The notes below the pieces were generated by a model. It was not told where the DNA came from and ran no database searches. It saw only the letters and a list, made by a program, of their open reading frames with translations. Below, in pieces: positions 63,345-64,000 of a stretch of DNA of 64,000 bases. Position numbers and translations under genes: made by a program. The DNA comes from Neobacillus sp. PS2-9 (lineage in GTDB: Bacteria; Bacillota; Bacilli; Bacillales; Cytobacillaceae). Location: positions 3,569,001 through 3,633,000 of the forward strand of contig NZ_CP133269.1 of assembly GCF_030915525.1 (NCBI RefSeq), given 5' to 3'. Within the stretch, counting starts at the first letter, position 1. Every line of letters begins with the position of its first letter.

Positions 63345-64000
63345 TTATGCAGTTTTCTTTTTCTTTACAGATTCTGTTTCTTCAAACATATTTTCTTCTA
63401 CTGGTTGTTTTCCTGGGAGAATGAGGTTTAGTAACACACCAATGATTGCCGCTAAAGCCATCCCTTGAATTTGAATATTAAAAGGCAGTTTGACTATTGC
63501 TCCTCCAATTCCTAAAACCAGTATGACGGAGGAAATCACTAGGTTACGTTTATCACCGAAATCAATTTTACTGTCTACTAGCATCCTTAATCCTGAAGAT
63601 GCAATAATTCCAAACAGAAGGATGGATACGCCTCCCATAACTGGAGTTGGGATTGTACTTATTAATGCAGTTACTTTTCCAATAAATCCGAAGATGATGG
63701 CCAGCACTGCTGCTCCAGCAATAACATACACACTGTAAACCCGCGTTATTGCAAGAACACCAATGTTTTCACCATAGGTTGTCTTTGGAGGTCCACCAAT
63801 TAGAGCTGAGATGATCGTCGCTGTTCCATCGCCCAGAATAGAGCGATGAAGACCTGGTTCTTTAATGTAGTCATGTCCAACCACCTTACTTAGTACAAGC
63901 TGATGACCAATATGTTCTGACAAAGTAACAACCGCTACAGGTACCATCAGTGCTACTAAATCCCAAGTGAATTTCACTTTATAACTTACAAATGGAATAA
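63345..64000 (-). CDS. pyrP: PyrP-type uracil permease, N-terminal part outside the window
   Basis: This nucleobase-cation symporter takes up uracil. The last ~218 codons are present, and the frame is open to the window edge, so the start is missing; the GTG at 63977 is internal. NAT/NCS2 features are EHIGHQLVLSKVVG, IGGPPKTTYGENIGVLA and TPVMGGVSILLFGIIASSG. Several hydrophobic membrane segments end in a charged tail (VKKKKTA). The family is about 430 residues, so roughly half is seen. It lies upstream of the PyrR attenuator of pyrB. Confidence 0.93.
   Translation of the reverse strand, partial: IPFVSYKVKFTWDLVALMVPVAVVTLSEHIGHQLVLSKVVGHDYIKEPGLHRSILGDGTATIISALIGGPPKTTYGENIGVLAITRVYSVYVIAGAAVLAIIFGFIGKVTALISTIPTPVMGGVSILLFGIIASSGLRMLVDSKIDFGDKRNLVISSVILVLGIGGAIVKLPFNIQIQGMALAAIIGVLLNLILPGKQPVEENMFEETESVKKKKTA

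Overview
The window is core chromosome of an endospore-forming, low-GC Bacillaceae bacterium (Bacillus sensu lato; Neobacillus, Mesobacillus or Bacillus would all fit). The evidence is the B. subtilis-like gene order running without a break from the hslV/hslU side of the codY region to the pyr operon, a spoVM gene, a FapR-controlled plsX-fabD-fabG cluster, PrkC/PrpC, RemA, and strong AGGAGG ribosome binding sites. Nearly all genes are on the minus strand; rpmB and rqcH are the only plus-strand genes.

Layout from left to right, which is opposite to transcription. 1-9.5 kb: hslU (cut by the window edge), hslV, xerC, trmFO, topA, dprA, sucD, sucC. 9.8-17.1 kb: rnhB, rbgA, a type I signal peptidase, rplS with an L19-type leader, trmD, rimM, ylqD, khpA, rpsP, ffh, ylxM. 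17.2-26.6 kb: ftsY, smc, rnc, acpP, fabG, fabD, plsX, fapR, with a FapR operator on a good SigA promoter. 26.7-34 kb: recG, sdaAA, sdaAB, fakA, yloU, divergent rpmB, the 27-codon spoVM, and thiN. 34.3-51.4 kb: rpe, rsgA, prkC, prpC, rlmN, rsmB, fmt, def, priA, coaBC, rpoZ, gmk, remA, yicC-family gene and the calcium P-type ATPase yloB. 51.8-53.5 kb: rqcH on the plus strand. 53.7-64 kb: the pyrimidine operon pyrB-pyrC-carA-carB-pyrK-pyrD-pyrF-pyrE, with a PyrR attenuator before pyrB and a truncated pyrP.

Functionally the block covers translation and ribosome assembly, tRNA/rRNA modification, SRP targeting, lipid precursor synthesis, chromosome condensation, DNA repair and uptake, cell-wall signalling, ribosome quality control, and de novo UMP synthesis. 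There are no tRNA or rRNA genes, CRISPR arrays, prophages, transposase genes or recognisable defence systems.

The non-routine content is intergenic. (1) Four copies of a ~182-bp non-coding element have terminal inverted repeats; three have 8-bp target-site-duplication-like flanks, and one separates smc from ftsY. It behaves like a MITE. (2) A second palindromic repeat family has two full copies whose stems differ by compensatory changes. (3) Five TTWTCTACA-type boxes lie exactly 21 bp apart between rqcH and pyrE. (4) A near-perfect dyad lies just upstream of yloU. No new multigene system was found; these DNA/RNA elements are the best candidates for undescribed biology.
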